DNA of 64,000 nt from Gambelia wislizenii (taxonomy: Eukaryota > Chordata > Lepidosauria > Squamata > Crotaphytidae): contig JAUMIR010000005.1 in NCBI GenBank assembly GCA_030847615.1, forward strand, positions 170,404,596 through 170,468,595, given 5' to 3'. The translations under genes were made by a program, and so were the position numbers. Of the stretch, positions 11,476 through 22,316 are shown piece by piece. Each line of letters begins with the position of its first letter. Positions within the stretch are counted from its first letter, which is position 1. The notes beneath the pieces were generated by a model. The model was not told the DNA's origin. It ran no database searches and saw nothing but the letters and a program-made list of their open reading frames with translations.

Positions 11476-11635
11476 AGAACTGCATGTTCCACACGTTCCC
11501 ATCACTGTTCCACAGCATCATACAACAGCTACCATATGACTTACACAAGTTAATGATACAATGTTCCAAGTTTCTTCTCAGCCTCTTGTTCCTCATAAAT
11601 AAACCTTCTCCCTTTTCACGACATGACCTTGAATA

Positions 11636-11845
11636 CATCTGATCTCATCTGATTTCAGAAGCTAAACACATGCAAGCCTGGTTAGAACTTGGATGGGGAG
11701 ACCACCAGGGAATAACAAGGATCTCCAGATAGGACTAGGAAAGCCTGAAATCCATAGCAGCTGTTGCTGCTAGTCAGAGTTGATAATACTGGGCTAGATG
11801 GACCCAGACACCTGACTCATTATAAGGCAGCTTCCTTTAAACACA
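11636..11845 (+). mobile_element. 5S-rRNA-derived SINE
   Basis: The head is a clear 5S rRNA derivative: 'ctgatctcatctgatttcag', 'aagctaaacacatgcaagcctggttagaacttggatgggg', 'agaccaccagggaat'. These include the internal control region (A box AAGCTAA, C box CCTGGTTAGAACTTGGATGGG with small changes). The body ends 'gggctagatggaccca' and 'ataaggcagcttcctt', a tail common in squamate SINEs. It is divergent from functional 5S and lacks the 5' end, so it is not a functional 5S gene. Confidence 0.85.
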
Positions 11846-12129
11846 TTTCTTTCCCCTAAAAAAGCATTGTTTGATCATGTTCTGCAAATTCCTGATATGA
11901 TTCCTGAGATTGTACACTTTTCCATTTCTAGTGATGGTGTCCAGAAATCTCCTATATTCTAAAGGTGACTGTACCACAGATTTATACAAAGGCATTACAA
12001 TCATGACAGTTTCCCTTTCAGTCCACCTTCCAGATGATTTCCAATACAGATTTTGCCTCCCCTCCTCCAGCATAGTGCGTTGCTACCTCCAGTGAGTTTT
12101 CCCCCATAATCTCAAGACAATCTAGATAT

Positions 12130-13012
12130 GTGAAGTCAAAGGCTTTCACGGCTGGTATCCATAGATTTTCCTTGGGTTTTTTTCTGGACTGTGAGGAGGC
12201 CATGTTCTGGAATAGTTTCTTTCTGATGTTTCACCTGCATCTGTGGCTGGCATCTTCAGAGAATGGGTGGGTAGGAGTGTGTGTGGAGTTTATATATTGT
12301 GAACCCCTGTTGGGGAGAATATGTAAATTTGTGTAATTGAATGGTTAGTTTCAGGATATAGAAATGCAACGCTCATTAGTGTCTGTTTGGCTAATGGTTG
12401 CTTGATGGGCCATTATCTGCTGGGAATCTCCCTGATTCTAAATGCAGTGTGCAAACATGAATCAAGGAACATGAGAGACACTGCAGACTGGGCCAGCCAG
12501 AAAAATCAGCAGTAGCAGAACATGTTATAAACCAACCTGGACACAAAATGCTATTTGAAAACACAGAAATTCTAGACCAGGCCAACAACTATCATGTCAG
12601 AATGCACAGAGAGGCTATTGAAATCCACAAACACCTGGACAACTTCAACAGGAAAGAAGAAACCTTAAAAGTAAACAAAATCTGGCTCCCAGCTTTGAAA
12701 TACAATAGAATCAAAACTCAGCACTTACAAAAGAATTCCACCCAGGGACAGGGGGATTCCCAGCAGAAAATGGCCCATCAACCAACCATTAGCCAAATAG
12801 ACACTAATGAGCCTTGCATTTCTATACCCAGAAACTAACCATTCAATTACATAAATTTACATATTCTCCCCAACAGGGGTTCACAATATATAAACGCCAC
12901 ACACACTCCTACCCAACCATTCTCTGAAGAAGCCAGCCACAGATTCAGGCGAAACGTCAGAAAGAAACTATTCCAGAACACGGCCTCACAGCCCGGAAAA
13001 AAAACAAGGAAA
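12130..13012 (+). mobile_element. Penelope-like element, short copy
   Basis: The 883-bp insertion is flanked by an exact 10-bp direct repeat, ATCTAGATAT (12120-12129 and 13013-13022). The ends are long inverted copies of one sequence: 12130-12430 is the reverse of 12757-13012, with shared words 'gccagccacagat', 'ttctggaatag' and 'gtttatatattgtgaacccctgttgggg'. Between them, in one frame (about 12485-12710), lies the C-terminal end of a Penelope polyprotein. It includes SAVAEHVINQPGHKM, LFENTEILDQANNYHVRMHR, EAIEIHKH and FNRKEETLKVNK, the region of the GIY-YIG endonuclease. RT is absent. The inverted 5' arm is typical of rearranged Penelope insertions. Confidence 0.85.
12925..12970 (+). ncRNA. 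Hammerhead-like core in the Penelope 3' arm (candidate)
   Basis: The arm contains CTGAAGA (fits the CUGANGA core), a possible short stem II (GCC with GGC around 'agccacagattca') and GAAAC, in hammerhead order. Penelope-like elements are known to carry hammerhead motifs. I cannot pair a convincing stem III or place the cleavage UH, so this is a lead. The mirrored copy at 12210-12250 on the minus strand has 'gtttcacctg' and 'catcttcag'. Confidence 0.3.
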
Positions 13013-13022
13013 ATCTAGATAT

Positions 13023-14234
13023 AATTGATCTGGTTACATCTCAAGTTACATTTTTTTGGCCCCAAATAATTACAATGGATCAGATTTGCTAATTTATTGC
13101 AGTTCAGACAGATCCTTCTGCCATTATTCACAGTTGGCTTTGGATTTCACCTTTATGAACTAATTGGCATCATCTGCATACACGAGTGCCTCTCTGATCA
13201 GTCTTAATCCAAATCACACATGAATGTAGTAAATAGCACCATTTCCAATACAGATGCTTAGGACATACCAATGTTCTTTTCCTTCCATGGAGAAAACTCT
13301 CCCTTTACTCCTAAACTCTACTTTGGACCCACAAAAACAGGATACTGTACAGTACATATGGTGAAAAATTATTTATATATTCTTTTATGTAATCTATTGT
13401 TTTTCTACAATATATTTTATTCCTTTCTTCCACGGAGTTTCAAAGGACTTTGCATAGAGTTACTTTTCCTGGGTAACAACTAATTCAGTTACCGACCAGA
13501 TCCAGAAATCTGCATAGTTTTCACAACTTAGACTACTGCACCTTGTATGTTCAGACCATGATCTAGGTCTAAATAGGTATGAATTATTCACATAAATATT
13601 GACATATATTTTCTGGCATTTACAATACACAGAGAGCTAGCCAAAGGTCACCCCACATTTGCAACATTCCATTAGAATGGTAAAGGAGAAAATTATATCA
13701 AACAAAGGAGGTTTTATTACAGCACCATCCACTGCTTTTGAAAGTACTCAGAGGCAGTTGTGGGTATGTTGGGGAGGCCTGGGACTCTTATTTTGCTTAT
13801 CTGCGATGACCATAAGGTTCAGTGTCCCCATTTCTATTGTCTTAAGTCACACAAAGTGGCAAAAAAACACTTTAGACTTGACCACAATAGCTGGGAGAAT
13901 AATAGCATCAGCCTGCCAAAGCCCCATTCATGGCACAGTTCAGCGGTGAGGGAGGAGGTCTTTAAAAATAGTCTGGGGAAACCTTTTTCAGTAGCTGGCA
14001 CAGCCCTGGGGTTACCCTTAGCAACCCATGAGGAATTCCAGGCTGAATGGCATTGGGAAAGTAGCTCAGCTCTGTAGTCTCTGCTGACAACCCCAGTGGG
14101 GGGAGGGCAGCGACAGAAATACTAAAACCCTCTGACAGGGAACGTAGGTCAACATACATATATTTAGTGGAGAAGGATGATGCCCTTTATACTGTGCAAA
14201 TTTCACACAAATGTCCACAAATGCACAGAGATTA
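13023..14234. other. No recognisable feature (1.2 kb)
   Basis: I see no coding motif or repeat ends. Frames of 96 and 105 codons overlap at 13659-14077 without recognisable content. Confidence 0.4.
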
Positions 14235-14236
14235 TA

Positions 14237-14456
14237 CAGTTGTCCCTCCGCATTCACAGTTTTAAGTATTCACAGCTTGAAAATATTCTTTAAAAAATAA
14301 TAATCCTAAAAGCAAACCTTGATTTTGCCATCTTATATAAGGGACACCATTTTGCTATGCCATTGCATATAATGGGACTTGAGTATTCACGGATTTGGGT
14401 ATTCACGGGGGGGGGGGTTCCGGAACCAAACCCCAGCGAATGTGAAGGGACAACTG
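14237..14456 (+). mobile_element. Tigger/pogo-like MITE, 220 bp
   Basis: The ends are CAGTTGTCCCTCCG and GAAGGGACAACTG, flanked by the TA duplication. The interior has 'aagtattcacagcttgaaaatattctt', 'gccatcttatataagggacacc' and a G-run. The same family occurs at 25186, 29580 and 49630. No transposase remains. Confidence 0.85.
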
Positions 14457-14474
14457 TATACACAAGCACACACA

Positions 14475-14535
14475 CTCTTCACACTGCATTTTGTAGAGGG
14501 GTGGGATACAAATAAATATTGTTGTTGTTGTTGTT
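14475..14535 (+). repeat. LINE/SINE 3' tail fragment with (TTG)n
   Basis: 'ttgtagaggggtgggatacaaataaat' is the generic L2/CR1-like 3' end, followed by TTG repeats. Confidence 0.5.
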
Positions 14536-14583
14536 CATGCCCCAAACACAAGACCCAATATAAAAAAGAAATAATTATCTGTA

Positions 14584-14810
14584 TGTGGTGTAGTGGTTTG
14601 ACCCTTGGACACTAGTGACCAGGGTTTGAATCCCCACTCAGCCATGGAAACCCCTGGGTGACCTTGGGCAAGTCACATTCTCTCTGCCTCAGAGGGAAGC
14701 AAAAGCAACCCCCTCTAAACAAATATTGTGAAGAAAATCCAGTGATAGGTTTGCCTTAGGGTCACCATAAGTTGGAAACAACTTGAAGGAACACAGCAGC
14801 AACAACATGT
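14584..14810 (+). mobile_element. Sauria-type SINE, near full length
   Basis: The tRNA-derived head has an A-box region TAGTGGTTTGACCCTTGG and a B box GGTTTGAATCC (14623-14633). The body has 'gaaacccctgggtgaccttgggcaagtcac' and 'tctctctgcctcag'. The BovB-type tail reads 'agggtcaccataagttggaaacaacttgaagg', followed by (CAA)n. Minus-strand or partial copies occur at 44235, 46095, 50775, 29806, 30945 and 51405. Confidence 0.9.
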
Positions 14811-15101
14811 GCATTTTAATAGGATAAAAACAACCAAGAGTCTGCTGGTATTTGAAAGACTAGCCCATTACTATGGTATAAGCGTTCATGAACCACAGTC
14901 CACCTCACCTTCTTAGTGAATCACTTTCTGTGTTGACCATCTTCTCCACACTGAAAGTCTTGTTATTCACCTCTGAAGTAATCATCTATCCCAGTGGGAT
15001 GGAACTGTACAGGCCAGGGGGATGGCTGTCCATTTGTTATCAAAGGATTATCAGTTATGTACACATACATATTTTCCCTCTGTATATACTATGGTCTAAA
15101 C

Positions 15102-15497
15102 CAGTGGTTCTTAACCTGTGGTCTGGGGAACCCCAGGGGGCCACAATGTACTCAAAGGGGGTCCGTGAAGGCTTGACGGCTACCCAGTCTACCTCCTGCC
15201 TGCAGTAGTAGTGCAGTGGTCATGTGACAGGAGATAAGGCAAAGGATGGCTGGCTTGGCCCGCACATTACCATTCAATCCACTCCAGCCACAAACGTGCA
15301 GGAAGAAGCAAGTCTTCCCTGCCCCTCCAGTGCCACTGAGGGAAGGTTTAATGGATGGTGTAACTGTATCATCATCATCAGATATTATTATTATTATTAT
15401 TATTATTGTGCTAAATCTTTAGTTAAGTCTTGTGGGTCCGTGGCAACAAAAGATATTTAAAGGAGGTCCTTGGGAAAGAAAAGGTTAAGACCCACTG
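15102..15497. mobile_element. hAT-type non-autonomous transposon, 396 bp
   Basis: The terminal inverted repeats are CAGTGGTTCTTAACCTGTGGTC and AAGGTTAAGACCCACTG. The flanking 8-bp duplication is GTCTAAAC / GTGTAAAC, with one mismatch. The interior has 'aaagggggtccgtgaagg' and a (TTA)n run near 15385. No transposase is present. Confidence 0.85.
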
Positions 15498-15505
15498 GTG
15501 TAAAC

Positions 15506-15995
15506 CAATGGTTAGTCCCAACTGAAACAGACCCATTGAATCACTGTTGACTTGGTAAGTCAACACTTAAGCAAGTTGCATTGGTTTAATGGGTCTACTC
15601 TGGTTCAAACAAACAACAGAATTCAGGCCATAGTCGCTAACTCAACTCAGTTCTCCTGGCCTAGCAATGTATCCAGGTACAATCCCACATACACTACATA
15701 ATGCAGGTTGTGTTTCCATATGGGGCTGCTAATGAAGGTAGGGCTACACCATCCTCCAAATGTAACATGCCTGCTTATTCTATGTGCCTAGGCCCACATA
15801 CTGGGTCTCACTGTGTAGTCTCCACTCACAGACACACACGTCCCAATATACCATGGTTATGGTGCACAGACCGGGAGCACCGAGGCACCCAAGGCGGCTT
15901 TCTTCAGAGAGGACTTGAGCACAGAGAGACAAAAACATTGGGATGCCGGTGCAAACTCGGCCAGGTATCCATTCCCGGGAGGCATTCCTGACAGG
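15506..15995. other. No recognisable feature
   Basis: I see no repeat ends or coding motif. It is expected to be intron 1 of the p38 gene, whose exon 1 lies to the right on the minus strand. Frames of about 96 and 158 codons here overlap the next hAT element and carry no domain. Confidence 0.4.
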
Positions 15996-16508
15996 TAGAG
16001 TTGCCATTTCTCCCGGAAAACTGAGAAAATCCCAGATTAAAGGGACTAAAAAATCTCCCGGCTGGCTGGGCCGGTTGAAGCAGCAGATCCCAGATTCCTC
16101 CTTACTGGGAGCGCAGGCTGTTCTGGGTAGTACTGCGCAGTCGTGCCAGAGCCCAGAAGGCAGGGGTACTGAGTGCAAGAGAAGAGCCCAGAAGGTAGGA
16201 AAGGAAAGGAGGTGAATCCAAGAGGCCTTGTGTTGGTTGTGTGGTGAGTGTGACAATGTTGAGTGTGGAACTTCACTTCCAAGCAGCCTTGCAACTAGGG
16301 AACAAGTGCCATGTACCGTAAATTGATGGTGCTAAATAAATAAACAACAATGGTGATAATGATGATGATAACAACTACTGCTACTGAAATATCTATGCAA
16401 TAAAGCAATATTAAATGTCAAAATGTGGATTGTTGTGTGTGTGTGTGTGTCAATAATCTGCCCAATCCAGTCCTGCATATTTTTTGGAAGAGAATTCTGG
16501 CAACCCTA
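15996..16508. mobile_element. hAT-type non-autonomous transposon, 513 bp
   Basis: It starts TAGAGTTGCCATTTCTCCCGG and ends TTCTGGCAACCCTA, and is flanked by the exact 8-bp duplication CTGACAGG (15988-15995 and 16509-16516). It sits about 340 bp inside the putative intron 1 of the p38 gene. It carries a (TG)n run near 16434-16452 and no coding capacity. The 158-codon minus frame over it is chance. Confidence 0.85.
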
Positions 16509-16529
16509 CTGACAGGATTGAGACCCACC

Positions 16530-17450
16530 GGAGGGAAGTGCGCCTGGCTCCGGGAGAGGGGCTGACGTGTTTGTGTGTGTTGGGGAGGCGCCTCTATTGT
16601 GCTGTCCTTCTTCGCTTCCCAGTTTCCAGAAGGCACAAGGCAGGCGGCCTAGTGGCTCCCGCCTCAAAAGTGCCGCTTCGCATTGTTCGCTCGTACCAGG
16701 AAAGGCCGGGCGGGAGGGGAAGGGGAAGGGAACCAGGGCGCCCTTTTGCCTCGGGGATGCCCGGCGCTGCACCTGTCCGCTTTGCCGCCGCCTGCCTTCC
16801 CTCTCGCCTTCCTGCCCTCCCTCGCCGCCCCTGCCCTCCACCTACCACACCGAGCCGTAAGCGCCCGAGCCCACCGGGGTCAGGTGTTGGTAGCGCTGGG
16901 GCACCTCCCACACGGTCTTATTCAGTTCTTGCTTATAGAAGCCGCCTCGCTCAGACATTTTCCGGCGCGCCGGCACCAAAGCGCACGGGAGGGCGGCGGG
17001 GGAACCAGCACCAGAACCAGCACCAGCCGACCCGGAGAGAACCGGAGAAAATTACACCGCTGGAAGTGGGAGAGCCGCAACCGAGCCGGCGGGGAGGAGG
17101 GACCAAGGGGAGGGGAAGAGGGAGGAGAAGAGGCCGGAGGAGGAGGAGGAAGAAGAAGGAACGAAGGAGGATGAATGAAGCGGCGGCGAAGTTGAGAGGA
17201 GGGGAGGATTCAAAAGAGAGGGGGGGGGGAAATGGCCTTTCAGAAAACACACGCTCAAACACACACTGAACAGGGTGTGTGGGAAGTAGAGAGTAGAAAA
17301 GAACAGGCGCTTCGCAGGCCATGACAAAACAAAAGTGTTGAAATTCTAGTTTTAAGGCCTCGCCTTGAAGAGTCCTGTCACGGGGAGTGCGAGACGGTCT
17401 TCCTGCTCTGGCCGGGTCGCGGCCGCTTCATTTCTCAACTTCATTTCTCA
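16530..17450 (-). promoter_or_regulatory. CpG island and promoter region of the p38 gene
   Basis: There is an abrupt rise in G+C and CpG compared with both flanks, with words such as GGCGCGCCGGC at 16964-16974 and GCGGCCGC near 17421. It surrounds the first coding exon. Upstream of the ATG (higher coordinates) are purine-rich runs (GGA/GAA, 17085-17165), expected in the 5' UTR. No TATA box is obvious, as usual for CpG-island promoters, and I cannot place the transcription start. The many long frames here are a by-product of the high GC. Confidence 0.8.
16846..16958 (-). CDS. MAPK11: p38 MAP kinase, first coding exon
   Basis: This is the first coding exon of a p38-family MAP kinase, a cytosolic/nuclear Ser/Thr kinase of stress and cytokine signalling. 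The 37 complete codons include [19 protein letters not shown] and then [13 protein letters not shown], which holds the glycine-rich ATP loop (GSGAYGSV). The ATG at 16958 has A at -3. The exon ends ...GGTGTG|GTAGGT, so a donor splits the Cys-38 codon after two bases, the same place as in known p38 alpha/beta genes. 'GFY' and 'TVWEVPQR' favour p38 beta (MAPK11), while 'RYQ-L-PVGSG' is also close to p38 alpha (MAPK14); paralogue identity is open. I did not find the next exon (the VAVKKLSRPFQ region) between 1 and 16845. Intron 1 is therefore probably long or the exon lies outside. Confidence 0.88.
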
Positions 17451-19045
17451 ACCCCAAGCTTTAGCCCGCTTGATTAGAGTGTGTTTAGATTAAGAGGAAA
17501 AATATATTAGTGTTAGGCTAGATAGTTTTATTTTTGTATTAGTAAGAAAAGAGGAAAACAATTATTTTTGCGTTATTGTTACGGCCTTTTACGGTCGGGT
17601 GTATTTTTCAGTAGAATTGTCTTATTCCAATAAAAAATTCCAAGCTTCAGCCCGCCAGGCTTCCTCAACCTGGGCCCTCCTCGAGTTTGTTTTGGACTAT
17701 CATTCCCAAAAGTCGCCACAGAATGGACAGGGATGATGGGAGTTGTAGGCGAAAACCCCGGAGTGACGCATATTGGGGAAGGTCTGGCGATGGAGGGATG
17801 GGATGGAACAAAGTGTGTGCCTATGCGAGTCGGTTCGCCCACACGCGGGCTGAGGAGGCCGACTGGATTCTACACCTCCCTCCAAAAGTTGTGCCTGTGT
17901 TTACTCTTAGAGCGTGATATTTCGTTTCTGTCACCTCTTACGTCTCTCAGGTGCTCTCCCTTCTCTGTCTTGTGTGCTCATGTGCACACAAAATGCATGA
18001 GGGAGACAAAAAAGAGTCTTTACTCAGAGCCCTGCCCAATAATGAATGCACTTGCCTCTCCACATACATTACCCAGTGGGGCTTTTAATGTTTTTCTCTT
18101 TTTTTAAAAAAAGTATTTAATTGTTTTTGATATTTCATTTTGTGTCAACCAAAAGGGAGCGTTTTTGTGGGGTGGGGTGTGGGAGTGTTCCTTTTTTATG
18201 CAGTACCATGAGCAAACTATGTGTGTGTGTAGGGTGTGAACTTAGATGCAAGAGAAAGACACCAAAACACTCAGGAACCTATGAGGGACTCACAGAAGGA
18301 TTTATGTCACAGATTTATTTATCTATTAAATTTGAATAGTCTGTGCAATAGCGTACTTTATCTCAGCAGCTAACTGAAATGAATATTAAATTACAATATC
18401 AAAAGACAACTAGAAGATCATTAAAAATGCAGCCTAAAAAGTATTTGTTTCCTCACTGCAATTACAACACAACACGTGTTATACTCTCCCTGCTTCCTTA
18501 AGGTATGAAACTGTTTTGTGAAAGGAAGCAAAGCTATTGTTAGTAACAAGCTATTGAGTACAAGAAATCAGGACCTATTCCCACATTACAAGCATCCTTC
18601 CACAATTTGTGTTAATTTGTTACGCTCGTATACTATTGTCTCATATAGTTTGTTCAGAGTACCCACACAACAATGTAAACCAATCCCACCAACCAAAAAC
18701 CACATATCTTTTTAAAGATAATCTTCTAGAACCAAAACACTAAAAATACCTCCATGCATAAAAGGATCTTGTCAGGTAGAAGAGACTATGCTCCTACTGG
18801 CCTTGGCCCTCCTCATGCCAGTGTGGAGAGACTGAACCGCACCAGTTAACACTGTGGGAGGTAGGGGTAACACCCGCCTTAGTAATGCCATAGACACAGC
18901 ATACCTGGTATCTTATATGTCCACACATCAACAGTGGATGCTTACACACCCAGGCATCTTCATAAAAGTGTTTCCAACATCTTTATAAACTGGACCAAGC
19001 TTCTACTTTAAAGGGACTGATTATTTACAAGGATTTGGGGTGCTA
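17451..19045. other. No gene; small hAT-like fragment near 17665-17760
   Basis: This is the region upstream of the p38 promoter. The only repeat I recognise is a degraded palindromic piece ('cctcaacctgggccctcc', 'tggactatcattccc', 'gatgggagttgtagg'). The frames present have no domains. Confidence 0.45.
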
Positions 19046-19492
19046 CAGGGGTGTAACTACATGGGGGCAAAATGAGAGCATTTCACCTCTCACACAAAAT
19101 TTTCCTTCAGTCCCCAAATGTCTACAATGTCTAGCATTGTAATAACTACAAATTTTAGTTGAACATTTAGAAGTACAATTTAGGCATCCAGAGAAAAGGA
19201 GTAGGCAGAATTACCAAGGGAATGCAAATACAGCAAATACATTTGTGGAGATACTCATTTTATACACACACACACACACACACACACGCAACAGCAAAGA
19301 ATGTAAGCTGCCTTGGATCTCAACCCAGAAGAAAGGCAGAATACAAATACAATAAATACATAAATAAATAAATTCTGGGTGTGAACTATTTTCAATGTCT
19401 TACTCTCTGCAATGCTAGAAATTTGGGAACAGAATTCTTATTTGGAGGGGCATTGACCTCATTTTGCCCCTTTCCCCCTAGCTACACCCCTG
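19046..19492. mobile_element. hAT-type MITE containing a LINE/SINE tail
   Basis: The ends are CAGGGGTGTAACTACATGGGGGCAAAATGA and TCATTTTGCCCC...CTAGCTACACCCCTG, inverted copies of each other. The flanks (GGGTGCTA / GGGATGGTA) may be a decayed duplication. Inside lie a (CA)n run (19263-19288) and a LINE/SINE 3' tail, 'gtaagctgccttggatctcaaccc' with AATA repeats (19298-19376). Confidence 0.75.
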
Positions 19493-20117
19493 GGGATGGT
19501 ACCCAGACCATCCAAAACTGAATAGCTATGCCTCTCTCATGCTTTTTGTGTGAGCGTGCCAGGATTGGTCCAGGACATGACCTTCTCTTGCTAAGTTTCA
19601 GTGTTGTTTTATTTCTGTTCTATCATTTTGTGGCTTGTTGTGTTTGCATTCTTTGGTGCTTGCTAACAAGCTTGTACTGTACTGGGAGACAAGGGGGGAT
19701 ATGTTATATGTCTGCAACTGTATGGTTAAAGTGTGTACCTGGAGCCGCCATGGGAATAATGGGATGAGAAAAGGGGAGTGGAGATGATGGATAGCCAATG
19801 ACTGTATAGCCTGCCAGATTTGTAGATTGTAAACACTTTTTAACTTAATGCTTTGTAAATAGTTTTCATTCTGAGCAACAAAAGTTGTAGGTCTTTAGAT
19901 TACTGTACTATACCAATAAAGTTTACTGTTTAATTCTGACATTGCTGGTTACTGAATCTGCCTATAGAGAATGGAGAGCAAATAAGACATGACCGAAGTA
20001 AATTACTGTGCTGTAAGAACCAATGCATGGGCAACTTTAATTCTTTATTAAAGAATAATTATTGATTCTTTAAAAAGAAAAGGGGGGAAAAGAAATCCAT
20101 TAAATCACCAGACTTCA
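19493..20117. other. No recognisable feature
   Basis: I see no repeat end or coding motif. Confidence 0.4.
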
Positions 20118-20180
20118 TGGCAGGGGATTGGACTGGATGGCCCTTGTGGTCTCTTCCATCTCTATAATTCTATGAATTTC
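20118..20180 (+). mobile_element. CR1 3'-tail fragment
   Basis: 'catggcaggggattggactggatggccc', 'tctcttccatctctataattctatgaatt' is the CR1 3' UTR and its octamer tail. Confidence 0.85.
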
Positions 20181-22316
20181 TGGGGGTCTGTGTAAAACAC
20201 AAGTCGACATACTCAGAGTGTTGCAAGGCCACAGTGAGCACCTCCCAGCCCTTGGAGTATACCACTGCTACTTCCTAGAAATGAATGTGAATTTCCTAAT
20301 CACTTCCACTCAGTTTGGGGGACAATTTCCAGCTGTTTCAGTGTAAGGACCAAAACAGTGTTTATTACATGGCAAAACCCCTAGAGTCATTTTCTTGTAT
20401 GATTTTTTTTCCAGGGAGCTGAGAAGGTCTGTGGGCATTTGGAGGGTTGTCAGTCAAAGACAGCACAGAACCATCAGTAGGAGTGTGCATAGCCTGCAGG
20501 AGTGTACATGGCCCACATATTTCCATTTTGGGCATAGAACAATGCTAGTTAACATCATGGGACAGTGAGCTCTGAGCTTTGCCTCACGCTTTAATCTTCG
20601 TACTGACTGTTCAAAAGTGAGTGCTTCTTTGAAATAAATTGTGGGTTCCTTGCCTTTCTGCAGTGGCTAGTTTGTATCTATTTATACAGTACATTTTTCC
20701 AACAAAGGGGGTTAAACTTGCAATCTACATGAGTAAAATACCCCCTGGGCATATTGTAAATTAATTTTGGCAGCACTTTCCATTGACTAGTTTTATGGTG
20801 CTTAAGCAAGATTTGGGATATTTGCTCTTAATATCATTTTAATTAGTCTTTCAAACAAGACTGTGTTTCATCCAACATAAGACTTTTTCAGACAGGGGAC
20901 AAATATAGCGTCCTTGTCTCACCAGCTATTTCCTGCCCCACTCCCGTCTCTGTAGCACTCCCCCCACCCCGACCTACCTTTTTCATGTGGTAAAAACTGC
21001 TCTCCTCCCCTCTGGCAGTCCATGAGTGAATTGAGCTCTCACAGAGCTCCATTCACTTCCTGGAAAGGAAATCCCAGGTGTTCGTGCAAGAGAATGATCG
21101 TGCGGGAAATTCAAAAATAAAAAGCAAACTAAATGTCAAAAACTAAAACCAAGCCCCAAAACACACTTACAAAACCCCAAGTAACCCGGGAAGGGTAGGA
21201 TCTCAACCGGAAGTGTTCAGCAGGGACCTCCCAGTGATTCTGGCAATGCGCCAGCATAACGGGGCACCTTTTCACATGCACGTTGAATGATGGGTCAATT
21301 CACGGCTTAAGTGAATAAAAAGGAGCGCGGACGGAATGGAAGAGGCACTGGAGCATAACGACATAGGGAAAGCCCTTTCACGAACTCCAGTCATCCCTGT
21401 GATGGATTAATTTAGTTGTCTGATAATCTCCATAATCCTGCTAAAAATCAGTGGAGCCAGATTTTAATTGTTTGAACATCTAAAGGCAAATGGAAGTCTT
21501 GAGATGCCAATAGTGGAAACACTAATGAATTATAAATAAAGGACAGCAGAGATTGTTGGTGCTCACTTCTGGCAGTGATTAGATGGATAAACTTTCTCCT
21601 GGACACCATTTCCACTGATTGTCTGAATGTCTGGAGTACTTGAAACTGTGGTTTTCACCAAATAGATAAACAGTTATCATCTGATAATACTTATGGGAAC
21701 AAAGTTCTTAAATTAAAGAGGATTGCATATTACTTTTCAAACTGTCTTAAGACAGAGAACTCTAGAAAACCTCAATAGTTCAGGATTGGGTGTGGAGGTG
21801 GGGGAAAGGATTTCCTGAAATATAAGGTTGTGGAACAACTATTTATCTTCCCTTGCAACTTGCTGGAGTGTGTTAGACGATTTCTAGATGATACTCTCAG
21901 TTCTGGCAATATAGTACTGAGACCTCATCGATCTGGACAGATCCCCACATGAACTGACTGTACCCCATATAATATATCCAAGAATTATTCTTTCTTTCTT
22001 TTTTTTTTTTTTTTGCAGTGTTTTAAGCTTCTGCCACAGATAATCCAACATGGAAATTACTTCCTGAAAGTGCACAATGTGAAAACCACTCAGATAAGAA
22101 ATATTTATGCACGATGGAGACATATATCTTTATTGTGATCTTTATCCTAAGAGACTAATATTTATTCAATAAGCTGCCGTGGGAAAATTTGTTATAGTCC
22201 AAAGAATCTAACTGAGAAAAATAGTTTAAGGCAAAAACTATGCCATGGATCCTCAGATAAATTAACTGAAGGGAGTTCATAGAAGGAAAGTTTATCACCC
22301 ACCAGCTACTCCTACT
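20181..22316. other. No recognised gene (2.1 kb)
   Basis: A G+C-richer patch at 20885-21400 begins GACTTTTTCAGACAGGGGAC, which resembles the ends of the palindromic MITEs at 48221 and 56419, but I could not find its partner end. A T-rich run lies at 21986-22014. Nothing else is supported. Confidence 0.4.

Noticed and set aside
11636..11760. Functional 5S rRNA gene
   Set aside because: It has many changes, a missing 5' end and a fused SINE tail.
14584..14660. Functional tRNA gene
   Set aside because: Only the A and B boxes are tRNA-like. There is no acceptor stem pairing, and the body and tail are those of a SINE.
15780..16256. 158-codon minus-strand frame near the p38 exon, considered as exon 2
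   Set aside because: It shows none of the p38 exon 2 residues (VAVKKLSRPFQ region) and overlaps a hAT element with a clear target duplication.
16484..17322. Long overlapping open frames (up to 261 codons) on both strands in the CpG island
   Set aside because: High GC removes stop codons in all frames. The translations are low-complexity (Pro, Arg, Gly, Glu runs), and the true exon occupies only 113 bases.
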